Source: Methanobacterium sp. UBA294
Lineage (GTDB): Archaea > Methanobacteriota > Methanobacteria > Methanobacteriales > Methanobacteriaceae
Reading direction: 5' to 3'
Length of the DNA stretch: 33,008 bases
Assembly (NCBI GenBank): GCA_002494495.1
Contig: DACB01000003.1
Span: forward strand, 11,732-44,739
Numbering within the stretch: position 1 is the stretch's first letter; the number at the start of each line of letters is the position of its first letter. A program made the position numbers and the translations under genes. Below the pieces are notes generated by a model. It saw nothing but the letters and a program-made list of their open reading frames with translations, had not been told where the DNA came from and ran no database searches. Shown here one piece after another: positions 1-7,538 of this stretch.

Positions 1-1364
1 GACATATCCGCGAATATCTGGGAATCAGGTAGTAAATTCTTAACCAACTCTTCCAGTGTTTTCCCATAGCGTTGTTTAAAGGTTGCCCCATTGGTCTGGC
101 CATGATCAGAATGAATAATTAATTTGTAATCTCTATGGGCCAGGTTTGAGGCCATTTCCACCCTATGAAACTGTTTATCAATATTTTTAAGGGCATTGAA
201 AGCATCCCTATCTCTTATACCCGAATGGTGGGCTATTTCATCGTATCCCAGATACGTAACATAGTTAACATCAATTTTACCCTTTAAAATATCCCTAGTA
301 ATAGCCAGGGTGGTTATTTCCCTTAAAAATACATTTGCACCAGCTCTGACGAATGGGTAAAATAATCCACGGGATATTCGCGGTCTAACATCCTTTATGA
401 TATGGATAAACTGTGAAACGAAGTCTAAAAACGCATCCCAGAAAACCAAACACACAATTCGACTGAAGCTAGAAGCGCTGGAGAAAACATATTCCCATGC
501 TTTATTATAAAATTTACCCACATCCTTCATCTTGCTGAAGGTAAATATAACGTCGGTGGCATCTCCTGAAAATAAGTTAGATCTGCTAGCACCATTCGCA
601 GAAAGAAGACCTTCGCCATTGGATATACGTTCTTCCACTATGGGAGCATCATTCAGGCCGGTTGATACCATGAATTTATTGTTATTTTCTTTTTCCACCC
701 ATCGGAATGCCACTATATCTTCATTGTTACCATGGAGAATTCCAGCTTGGCTTGCACCGGTCTGACTGGACAGATCTGTTTCCCATCCAGTGACTTTATG
801 ACTACCTTCCTCTATCCACCTTTTAAGTGTGGGCATATCTCCCCTTTCAACTGCTTCAAGTAGGATATTTTTTCCGAGGCCATCGATCTCCATGAAAACG
901 ACTCCAGGAGTGTCTTTAATTCCTTTTGCATCTGTTTTTTTAACGGTTTTCATTATGCTCCTGTACCAGGCGGCATCATCATCAATGGTTAAAATACCCA
1001 TTAGAATGGTTGCAATTGCAGACATAGCAATGGGTGTTAAAACAAGTGCTGCTCCTTCAATGGTTATACCCGTAACAAATTCAGTAGCTAACCATATTAA
1101 AGCACCATTAACCAGTAAGGAACCAATACCAACAGTTAAGACCATAAAAGGTAGTAAAATACGGGAAAGAACAGGCCACAGGAAGGTATTTAAAATACCT
1201 ACAAGGGCTGCTGCTATAAAAGCTGTTTCCCATGAATTTAGAGATAACCCGACAGACATATAGGCGATGAATAAGAAACCAAATGATGTACCTATCCAGA
1301 GTATAAACGTCCTCCACACCCAGTAAAACCTGGATTTATAGTATAATTCATCGTAATTGACCAT
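1..1364 (-). CDS. Membrane protein: four-TM holin-like domain fused to alkaline-phosphatase-superfamily phosphodiesterase (3' end cut by window)
   Basis: Reading the minus strand from the ATG at 1362-1364 gives an open frame of about 454 codons that runs off the window. Residues 1 to about 135 are hydrophobic, with several membrane segments and a stretch (GIGSLLVNGALIWLA) like the Phage_holin_4_2/4-TMS holin family. The soluble part begins near residue 150 with VVFMEIDGLG, which fits the first metal-binding Asp of the alkaline phosphatase/type I phosphodiesterase superfamily. Later come YLGYDEIAHHSG and IIHSDHGQTNG, the usual second and third metal-site motifs. The same architecture occurs, from memory, in actinobacterial 'phage holin family' proteins. 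The name refers to the membrane fold and does not imply lysis. The substrate is unknown; an extracytoplasmic phosphoester or phospholipid headgroup is an inference. TGTGATC just upstream is a plausible SD. The C terminus is missing. Confidence 0.8.
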   Translation of the reverse strand, partial: MVNYDELYYKSRFYWVWRTFILWIGTSFGFLFIAYMSVGLSLNSWETAFIAAALVGILNTFLWPVLSRILLPFMVLTVGIGSLLVNGALIWLATEFVTGITIEGAALVLTPIAMSAIATILMGILTIDDDAAWYRSIMKTVKKTDAKGIKDTPGVVFMEIDGLGKNILLEAVERGDMPTLKRWIEEGSHKVTGWETDLSSQTGASQAGILHGNNEDIVAFRWVEKENNNKFMVSTGLNDAPIVEERISNGEGLLSANGASRSNLFSGDATDVIFTFSKMKDVGKFYNKAWEYVFSSASSFSRIVCLVFWDAFLDFVSQFIHIIKDVRPRISRGLFYPFVRAGANVFLREITTLAITRDILKGKIDVNYVTYLGYDEIAHHSGIRDRDAFNALKNIDKQFHRVEMASNLAHRDYKLIIHSDHGQTNGATFKQRYGKTLEELVKNLLPDSQIFADM

Positions 1365-1916
1365 ATAAGATCACATCTGGACGTTTTTATTTTCCTAATA
1401 TGTAAAAAATGTGCTATTAAGTAGTTAACCAAGTCACTTCTAAACCTAATTATTACCTTACAGAATATAAAAAGATTCTTTATTAGAGTTCAAACATCAA
1501 CAATGGGATTATCCATCAGAATGCAATTTAAAATGAATTTTGAGCCCTTATCAGTTGAGAATCTGCCTATATATTAACACCATGTCTTTCAATATCCTCT
1601 TGGTGATGGCAGTCAATTCCAGTTTCATCGTACTCGTCGATGGTATGTAGATGTTTTAAAAAATGTGGAAAATCTACTTTATTATTAATAATTTGCTTAA
1701 AATTATTATATATCGAATTAATTCCTTTAATGTGAACTAATTTACACTTGAAGTATATATCTAATTTTTTGGACGAAATTCAAGATTATTTTCAAGATTA
1801 TTATTATAATTCAATTTTAAAATTTAAATAAAATTGAACCATGTAGTCCGATCTCTTTATAGAAATTATTCAAGTGAGTTATCCAAGCGATTTCTATCAA
1901 GTAGTGTGTATTTTTT
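1365..1916. other. AT-rich gap between phosphodiesterase gene and cofH
   Basis: There is no complete gene in these 552 bases. The part nearest 1364 should hold the promoter of the phosphodiesterase gene. The middle holds a start-less minus-strand open stretch (1567-1779, listed separately) with protein-like composition. The rest is A/T-rich and shows no tRNA, repeat array or recognisable RNA. Confidence 0.6.
1567..1779 (-). pseudogene. Possible 3' remnant of a lost gene (70 codons, no start codon)
   Basis: Minus-strand reading between an in-frame TGA (1780-1782) and a TAG (1567-1569) gives about 70 codons. The second half has ordinary protein composition: DFPHFLKHLHTIDEYDETG, then an end with CHHQEDIERHG. 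No ATG, GTG or TTG lies in frame, so it cannot be translated as it stands. The upstream stretch is AT-rich with several stops. I do not recognise the family. It is either the tail of a decayed gene or a chance open stretch; the charged, His-rich end argues for decay. Confidence 0.35.
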
Positions 1917-2960
1917 TCAAACCTTCTGATAAAGAGTGTTACGCTCTACAGGGATGCGTCCTATTTCATTTATAATTCGGTGCATATCTTCCCTTGGCAA
2001 ATGTTCACCGTAAGACGACCCTGCAGCTATGGATATTTTATCTTCCATCATGGTACCTCCTAGATCGTTAGCACCACAACAGAGGGCAATCTGTGCTAAC
2101 TTAGTGCCTAATTTTATCCATGAAGCCTGAATATTTGGTATCACCTTACCAAAGATGATTCGGGCAATGGAATGTATCTTCAAGTCATCCATACCACTTG
2201 AAGGTGATAATTCAGCACCTAAAACATTGTTTTGATTTAAAAAGGTCATGGGAACCAGTTCAGTAAATCCATTGGTTTCTAATTGAATGTCTCTCAGTAT
2301 CAGAAGATGGTTGATACGGTCTTCCCAGGTTTCAACAGTGCCATACATAATTGTAGATGTTGTGGGAATTCCTATTTCATGTGCTTCTTTGATAATCTTC
2401 ACCCAATCTGCAGTGGAAATTTTATTAGGGCATATTTTAGCTCTGACAGAGTCAACCAAGATTTCTGCCGATGCACCGGTCAAAGTATCCAACCCTGCTT
2501 TTTTAAAATCAGTTAATGCATCTACTGTGGATATTCCAGACAGCCTTGCAGCATGGAAAACTTCTACCGGCGATAATCCATGAATTTGAATGTGAAAATT
2601 AGATTTTATGGCGCTTAAAAGATCACAGTAATATTCAACTGTCATTTCAGGAGTTACACCACTGAATATACATATTTCAGTAGCTTTTACATCAACTGCT
2701 TCTTTAACACTTGCTAATATTTCTTCCGTGGTCATATGATATCCAATACTTTTTCTAAAAGAGCAGAAACCACATTTTATCATGCAATCATCTGTGATAT
2801 CTATGTTCCTATTGACTATGAATGTGACCTCATCACCAACTATATCCTTACGCAGCTGGTTTGCTACATCGAATAGTTGAAAGGGGTTGGAATTTACTAG
2901 TTTTAGAGCGTATTCCCTGGTAATATCGCCTTGAATCGAACGTTCGTAAATGTCTTCCAT
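1917..2960 (-). CDS. cofH: CofH, 5-amino-6-(D-ribitylamino)uracil--L-tyrosine 4-hydroxyphenyl transferase (F420 biosynthesis)
   Basis: This 347-residue radical-SAM protein is the second subunit of FO synthase. With CofG it builds the deazaflavin chromophore of coenzyme F420, the hydride carrier of methanogenesis. The CX3CX2C cluster motif is at Cys59, Cys63 and Cys66 (DDCMIKCGFCSF). The CofH-like features HIQIHGLSPVEVFHAA and TSTIMYGTVETWEDR follow, and FTELVPMTFL is near residue 240. The length is usual for CofH. The residue after the second cluster Cys and the overall sequence fit CofH better than CofG. No cofG neighbour is visible. Some methanogens carry two CofH copies, so this could be one of a pair. 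The upstream minus-strand neighbour is tRNA-Met, 129 bases away, so a separate promoter is likely. Confidence 0.9.
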   Translation of the reverse strand: MEDIYERSIQGDITREYALKLVNSNPFQLFDVANQLRKDIVGDEVTFIVNRNIDITDDCMIKCGFCSFRKSIGYHMTTEEILASVKEAVDVKATEICIFSGVTPEMTVEYYCDLLSAIKSNFHIQIHGLSPVEVFHAARLSGISTVDALTDFKKAGLDTLTGASAEILVDSVRAKICPNKISTADWVKIIKEAHEIGIPTTSTIMYGTVETWEDRINHLLILRDIQLETNGFTELVPMTFLNQNNVLGAELSPSSGMDDLKIHSIARIIFGKVIPNIQASWIKLGTKLAQIALCCGANDLGGTMMEDKISIAAGSSYGEHLPREDMHRIINEIGRIPVERNTLYQKV

Positions 2961-3073
2961 TTTGAAATCCTCATCAACTTACTGTTAATTCCAATATAAA
3001 AAAATCAAGTATATAAAATTACTTCATTTAGGTGGAAAGTAGAAACAGATTTTCAAACAGCATGCTGCAACAT

Positions 3074-3081
3074 AAAAAAAA
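3074..3081 (-). terminator. T8 run after tRNA-Met
   Basis: On the minus strand, eight consecutive T residues lie about 8 bases after the last tRNA base. Archaeal RNA polymerase commonly stops on such oligo-T tracts. No hairpin other than the tRNA itself is needed. Confidence 0.55.
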
Positions 3082-3089
3082 GATTGAAG

Positions 3090-3199
<110 letters not shown>

Positions 3200-3386
3200 G
3201 ATGGCTTATATGAAATCAGATTTTATTTAACTTAAATTTTTCTATGGGGCTTCAGAAGGTTGTAACTCTTATAATTCTTATAATATATAATTTCTTCCAG
3301 ATTTTCTATACTCTGATATAATTAAAAATTTATCCTAAAGGGTACTATAAGATCATGAGGATTTAAAGATATAACAAGGTGAGGAA

Positions 3387-4226
3387 ATGGCCGAAGATGA
3401 TGAACACATAATCGAAGCCTTGGGAAAAACCAGGGTGGTAATTAAAAATGGGAAAGTGGTGGAAGTTGGAGAGCCAAAAATAGGCTATTGCCCCATATTT
3501 GATAAATACAGGGGAATTAAAGAGCTTAAGTCCGAACAGGTTAAAGAGAACATTGAATTTAGAATTAGGGATTTTGGAATGTGTACAAGTAACAGAACCC
3601 TGAGAATGAAGGATTTCCTCTCTTTTGGAGTTTCAGAGACACTAAACACCCTTGTTGAGGAAGGACTAATAGATGCTGTGGTCATGGTTTGTGAAGGATG
3701 TGGAACTGTAATTTTAACAGAGTCAGAACTCATCCAGGGTATAGGCGGTAGAGTATCTGGTCTTGTAAGCACCACACCCATCGAAGAAATTATGGAAGTT
3801 ATTGGCAAAGAGAACATCCTTGACTCAGAAACTGCTAGGATCAACCAGATTGACGGAGTTTTAAAGGCCATAAAAATGGGATATAAGAAAATTGCAGTCA
3901 CAGTGGTATCAGCAGATGATACTCGGAAGCTCAGAGAACTGGAAAGCCAGCACCCCGATGTTAAGATCTACATATTCGTAGCCCACACTACTGAGGTATC
4001 CAGGGAAGATGCTGAGGTTTTCTTCAATGATGCTGATGTAGTGACCAGCTGTGCATCCCGGTACATCCGAGATATAAGTACAGAGAGGGAGGTTTTCCAT
4101 GCTGGAGATAGTATTCCAATTTTTGGGGTTACCGAGGATGGTAAAAAATTACTAAAAATAAGAATAGAAAAAATAGGTGGACTGAAGGAAAAAAAAGATG
4201 TTAAAATACCTAAACCATTGATTTAA
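3387..4226 (+). CDS. Methanogenesis marker protein 8 (DUF2099 family)
   Basis: This 279-residue protein belongs to the methanogenesis marker 8 family, which occurs almost only in methanogens and related methyl-coenzyme M reductase carriers; its exact role is unsettled. The diagnostic stretches are the N-terminal EALGKTRVVIKNGKVVEVGE, then IGYCPIFDKYRGIK, FRIRDFGMCTSNRTLRMKDF, VMVCEGCGTVI and GIGGRVSGLVSTTPIEE. Conserved cysteines (YCP, GMC, CEGC and TSCAS) could bind metal or a cluster; this is inference. The ATG start follows a GGTGAGG SD at about 6 bases spacing. The gene stands alone, with an AT-rich promoter region upstream and a convergent CBS gene downstream. Confidence 0.88.
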   Translation: MAEDDEHIIEALGKTRVVIKNGKVVEVGEPKIGYCPIFDKYRGIKELKSEQVKENIEFRIRDFGMCTSNRTLRMKDFLSFGVSETLNTLVEEGLIDAVVMVCEGCGTVILTESELIQGIGGRVSGLVSTTPIEEIMEVIGKENILDSETARINQIDGVLKAIKMGYKKIAVTVVSADDTRKLRELESQHPDVKIYIFVAHTTEVSREDAEVFFNDADVVTSCASRYIRDISTEREVFHAGDSIPIFGVTEDGKKLLKIRIEKIGGLKEKKDVKIPKPLI

Positions 4227-4317
4227 GATTTAAAACATCTAAACTTTAATATTAAGAGTTAAAATACCTACCCTTGGTTTAATGGATAATATTTTAAAAT
4301 CCATTCTTGAAATCCAT

Positions 4318-4698
4318 TCACGGGCCTATAATATCTGAAAAAGCACGAATAATGGAGCTTTGAGTTACTAATCCCATCAACTTACCATCCTGGACTACGG
4401 GAATTCTTTGATAGCCTTCATCATTCATGATCTTAACGATTTCCTTTATTGATGTGGTGGGTTCAACTACTCTCAAATCTTTACTCATCAATTCTTCCAC
4501 TTTTAGACCCAACGCTTCGCCACCAGCAAGCAGGATATCTCTGTGGGTTATGATACCCACTAATCTTTCATTATCAAGCACTGGTAATCCGCCCACGTTA
4601 CTGCGCATCATCTTAAGTTTGGCAGCAGCGATGAGGTCATTTGATGAGATGGTCTGCACATCTATGATCATTATATCCTGTGTTTGGAGATCTTTCAT
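4318..4698 (-). CDS. Two-CBS-domain protein (126 aa)
   Basis: The protein is just a tandem CBS pair: the first at residues 5-58 (containing GGLPVLDNERLVGIITHRDI) and the second at about 68-125 (RIPVVQDGKLMGLVT). CBS pairs form a Bateman module that usually binds adenosine nucleotides and acts as an energy sensor. With no fused enzyme, its partner cannot be told from sequence; many such stand-alone proteins exist in methanogens. It is divergent from the small gene at 4786, with an 87-base shared promoter region, and convergent with the marker 8 gene. TTTTATTTAAG about 30 bases before its start could be its TATA box. Confidence 0.85.
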   Translation of the reverse strand: MKDLQTQDIMIIDVQTISSNDLIAAAKLKMMRSNVGGLPVLDNERLVGIITHRDILLAGGEALGLKVEELMSKDLRVVEPTTSIKEIVKIMNDEGYQRIPVVQDGKLMGLVTQSSIIRAFSDIIGP

Positions 4699-4785
4699 GT
4701 ACCTATTTTTATTACTACTTAAATAAAAGGATGATTATTATGCCCCTGAGTACAACAAACTAAACACATTTTAGGAGTTCAGATA

Positions 4786-5127
4786 ATGGAAAACCCACAT
4801 AAAATAGAAATAACAGAGGAAGACATCTTACAGTTGATGGATCAGTTAACCAAGATCCCCCCTTTAGTATTAAAGATGGTTATAAACACGAATTCAAACG
4901 TTGTCAAATCTTTCCAGGGCCAAATAGAAGACTATAAAAATAGTTTATCACCAGAAGAGATGGCGAAAATTAAAAATGTCATGGAAATGCCTGTAGAAGA
5001 TTTAATGGAAATTTTAGACAGGACGTATATAAAAACAAATCAGGAACAGTTGAAGATACTTGCAGACCCAAAAGCTAAGCCATTCATTCAGAAGAACCTC
5101 CAGGAATTGGAAAAAGTATTATTTTGA
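4786..5127 (+). CDS. Conserved-looking small protein of unknown function upstream of thiC
   Basis: The product is 113 residues, acidic, mostly helical in appearance, with no Cys and no membrane segment. I do not recognise a family. ITEEDILQLMDQLTKIPP and LSPEEMAKIKNVMEMPVEDL suggest two amphipathic helical hairpins. The ATG has TTAGGAG as SD. It is 77 bases upstream of thiC on the same strand and probably shares its transcript, though a promoter in the gap is possible. Nothing in the sequence links it to thiamine chemistry. Confidence 0.72.
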   Translation: MENPHKIEITEEDILQLMDQLTKIPPLVLKMVINTNSNVVKSFQGQIEDYKNSLSPEEMAKIKNVMEMPVEDLMEILDRTYIKTNQEQLKILADPKAKPFIQKNLQELEKVLF

Positions 5128-5204
5128 TACTTTATTAATTAAGTTAAAGATAAAAATTATACGATTCATTTTCAAATGATTACAGTATGATTTGAGGCTA
5201 AAAA

Positions 5205-6482
5205 TTGACACAACTAGAACAGGCTCGTAAAAGCAAGATAACTCCCGAAATGGAACAAGTAGCAAAAACTGAAGGCATCGACGTCCATAAACTCGCAAGA
5301 AGAGTTGCAAATGGCCACGTTGTTATTCCCAAAAATCAGGGCGGAAAAAGCAAACCCCTGGGCATAGGGAAAGGCTTATGCACCAAGGTAAACGCCAATG
5401 TAGGTTCCTCATCAGAACTGGAGGATGTTTCATGGGAAGTGGAAAAGGCCAGAATCGCAGTAAAGTATGGTTCAGATACTTTGATGGATCTTTCAACAGG
5501 ACCCCAATTTAATGAGGTTAGAAGGGCAATAATGAAGGAAATCACAGTACCCATAGGAACCGTACCCATTTATGAAGCATCAATAGGAGCGCTTAAGAAT
5601 AAAGAAGCCATCATCAACATGGATGAAGATGACATGTTCCAGGCCATACAAAATCAGGCTAAAGAAGGTGTTGATTTTATCACAGTCCACTGTGGTGTAA
5701 CAAGGGACACAGTGGAGAAATTTAAGAATTCTGACAGGATAATGGGCATCGTCAGTAGGGGTGGGGCTTTCACCGCAGCCTGGATACTTAAAAACCAGGA
5801 AGAAAATCCACTATATAAAAACTACGACTATCTCCTGGAGATTGCCAGGGAATATGATGTTACGTTAAGTTTAGGAGATGGCCTCAGACCAGGATGCACC
5901 CACGATGCTACTGACATTCCTCAAATAAGTGAACTTCTAATCCTGGGAAATCTGGTTGAAAGAGCCCGTGAAAGCGGAGTGCAGGTTATGGTTGAAGGTC
6001 CGGGCCATGTTCCTATAAACCAGATAAAATCAAACGTACAGATACAGAAAAGAGTCTGCAAAGGAGCACCATTCTATGTTTTAGGGCCCCTGGTAACTGA
6101 CTTAGCCCCGGGATACGATCATATTACATCTGCAATAGGAGGGGCCATAGCAGCCGCTGCTGGAGCAGATTACCTCTGTTATGTTACACCTGCAGAACAC
6201 CTGTCAATTCCTGACAAAGAAAACGTTAAGGAAGGAGTAATAGCATCAAAAATAGCAGCCCAGGCAGCTGACTTGGCGAAAGGTATTGATAGTGCTATTG
6301 ATAATGAAATTAAAATGGCGCATGCTCGTAAAAATTTTAAATGGGATTTGCAATTCAAACTGGCGCTTGATGATGAAAAACCCAGGGCCTGTTGGGAGAG
6401 AAAACCAAGCCCTAAAGATGATATGTGTACCATGTGTGGGGAGTTCTGTGCAATTAAACTGGTCGGGGATAATATTAAATAA
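5205..6482 (+). CDS. thiC: Phosphomethylpyrimidine synthase ThiC
   Basis: ThiC converts aminoimidazole ribotide to the hydroxymethylpyrimidine phosphate half of thiamine, a radical-SAM reaction. The 425-residue length is the short form typical of archaea. Family motifs are TGPQFNEVRRAIM (near 105), FITVHCGVTR, SRGGAFTAAWI, SLGDGLRPGCTHDATD, MVEGPGHVPINQI, LGPLVTDLAPGYDHITSAIGGAIAA and YVTPAEHLSIP. The C-terminal cluster motif reads MCTMCGEFC, i.e. CX2CX3C; the bacterial motif I know is CX2CX4C. The best start is TTG at 5205, with GAGG 7 bases before; no ATG is suitably placed. The 77-base leader is too short for, and shows no sign of, a TPP riboswitch. Confidence 0.95.
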   Translation: MTQLEQARKSKITPEMEQVAKTEGIDVHKLARRVANGHVVIPKNQGGKSKPLGIGKGLCTKVNANVGSSSELEDVSWEVEKARIAVKYGSDTLMDLSTGPQFNEVRRAIMKEITVPIGTVPIYEASIGALKNKEAIINMDEDDMFQAIQNQAKEGVDFITVHCGVTRDTVEKFKNSDRIMGIVSRGGAFTAAWILKNQEENPLYKNYDYLLEIAREYDVTLSLGDGLRPGCTHDATDIPQISELLILGNLVERARESGVQVMVEGPGHVPINQIKSNVQIQKRVCKGAPFYVLGPLVTDLAPGYDHITSAIGGAIAAAAGADYLCYVTPAEHLSIPDKENVKEGVIASKIAAQAADLAKGIDSAIDNEIKMAHARKNFKWDLQFKLALDDEKPRACWERKPSPKDDMCTMCGEFCAIKLVGDNIK

Positions 6483-6640
6483 TCCTATATCATTTATTTT
6501 TCATTAAACATCTATCAACACCCTATTTTCATTATTACAAAAAGAAAACCTTAAAATTATTAAATAAAAGATTCTACATATAATAAAACAAACTAAGATT
6601 TTTAAAAATTCAGATAAAAATTAAAAATGGAGGTAAATCT

Positions 6641-6919
6641 ATGTCATGGAACCATGTTGATGGTGAAAATAAGGGTAAGGTAGTTCTTTATGCTTTAAGC
6701 ACCTGCGAGTGGTGCAAGAAGACCAGATTACTTTTGGAAGATTTAAAAGTGGACTTTAGTTACATATACGTCGATCTATTAGAAGGTGATGAGCGCAGTG
6801 AGCTTATTGAAGAGGTTAAAAGGTTCAACCCCCAGCTATCCTTTCCAACGGTAGTTCTTAATGATGAAAATACCATCGTTGGATTCAATGAGGAAGGAAT
6901 CCGGGAGGCTCTGGAATGA
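6641..6919 (+). CDS. Glutaredoxin-like thiol-disulfide protein
   Basis: This 92-residue single-domain thioredoxin-fold protein has a beta strand KVVLYALST followed by the redox motif CEWC at about residues 24-27, the cis-Pro segment LSFPTVV near 72, and NEEGIREAL at the end. This matches archaeal glutaredoxin-like proteins. The W in CXXC differs from classic CPYC glutaredoxin and resembles the CGPC/CEWC variants of methanogens. The SD GGAGGTAA precedes the ATG. The last four bases (ATGA) overlap the start of the next gene, so the two are translationally coupled, which suggests that this protein is reduced by the adjacent reductase. Confidence 0.9.
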   Translation: MSWNHVDGENKGKVVLYALSTCEWCKKTRLLLEDLKVDFSYIYVDLLEGDERSELIEEVKRFNPQLSFPTVVLNDENTIVGFNEEGIREALE

Positions 6920-7443
6920 ACCCAAAAGTGGATGATGCACAGGTTGATGAATTTTATAAAAATTTAAAAAAAGAAGTGGAGTCATTTGGTTATCATCTTA
7001 ACCAGGATGAGGAATTTACCAAATCACTCCTTAAATCAATTCTCATAAACAGAGGCCGGTATGGCTATGATGCATGTCCCTGCAGGCTGGCCTCCGGAAT
7101 AAAAGAAGAAGATTTAGATATTATATGTCCCTGCGATTATCGTGATCCTGATCTGGATGAATACGATGCCTGTTACTGTGGGTTGTATGTTTCAGGTGAC
7201 ATATTAAGCGGTAAAAAGAAAATAAGTGCCATACCAGAGAGAAGGCCAGGACCTGACGAGCGATTGAATATTGATGCAATTTCCAATGAACAAGGTGGAC
7301 CTCTTGCTAAAGAAAGTATTTCCGATCTGCCGCTCCCTGTCTGGAGGTGTAAAGTCTGCGGATATCTATGCGCCCGGGAAGAACCTCCTGAAATTTGCCC
7401 TATCTGTAAGGTGGGTAAGGAAAGATTTGAACGATTCATCTAG
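6916..7443 (+). CDS. Ferredoxin:thioredoxin reductase catalytic subunit fused to rubredoxin domain
   Basis: This protein is 175 residues. About 1-105 is the FTR catalytic (beta) fold, with cysteine pairs DACPCR, IICPCDYRDPD and ACYCGLYVSGD. These hold the 4Fe-4S cluster and the active disulfide that reduces thioredoxins with ferredoxin electrons, one electron at a time. After a Pro-rich linker (RRPGPDE...), residues about 140-175 form a rubredoxin-type iron site, WRCKVCGYLC then ICPICKVG. The third motif is CYC, where plant FTR has CHC. It starts by a 4-base overlap with the glutaredoxin-like gene. The likely role is to feed ferredoxin or rubredoxin electrons to that partner or to a thioredoxin in the cytoplasm (inferred from context). 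Confidence 0.92.
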   Translation: MNPKVDDAQVDEFYKNLKKEVESFGYHLNQDEEFTKSLLKSILINRGRYGYDACPCRLASGIKEEDLDIICPCDYRDPDLDEYDACYCGLYVSGDILSGKKKISAIPERRPGPDERLNIDAISNEQGGPLAKESISDLPLPVWRCKVCGYLCAREEPPEICPICKVGKERFERFI

Positions 7444-7538
7444 ATATCTAATTTTTAATTTTCTACCTTTTAAATACATAGAATACAAATAATAAGAATA
7501 TATTTTGAATCGCATGAATGGATTAGTGGGGAATTGTG

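Noticed and set aside
829..1263. 144-codon plus-strand open frame
   Set aside because: It is antisense to the membrane part of the phosphodiesterase gene, whose minus-strand frame has clear metal-site motifs throughout.
5128..5204. TPP riboswitch in front of thiC
   Set aside because: The gap is only 77 bases and lacks the conserved CUGAGA and related THI-box segments.
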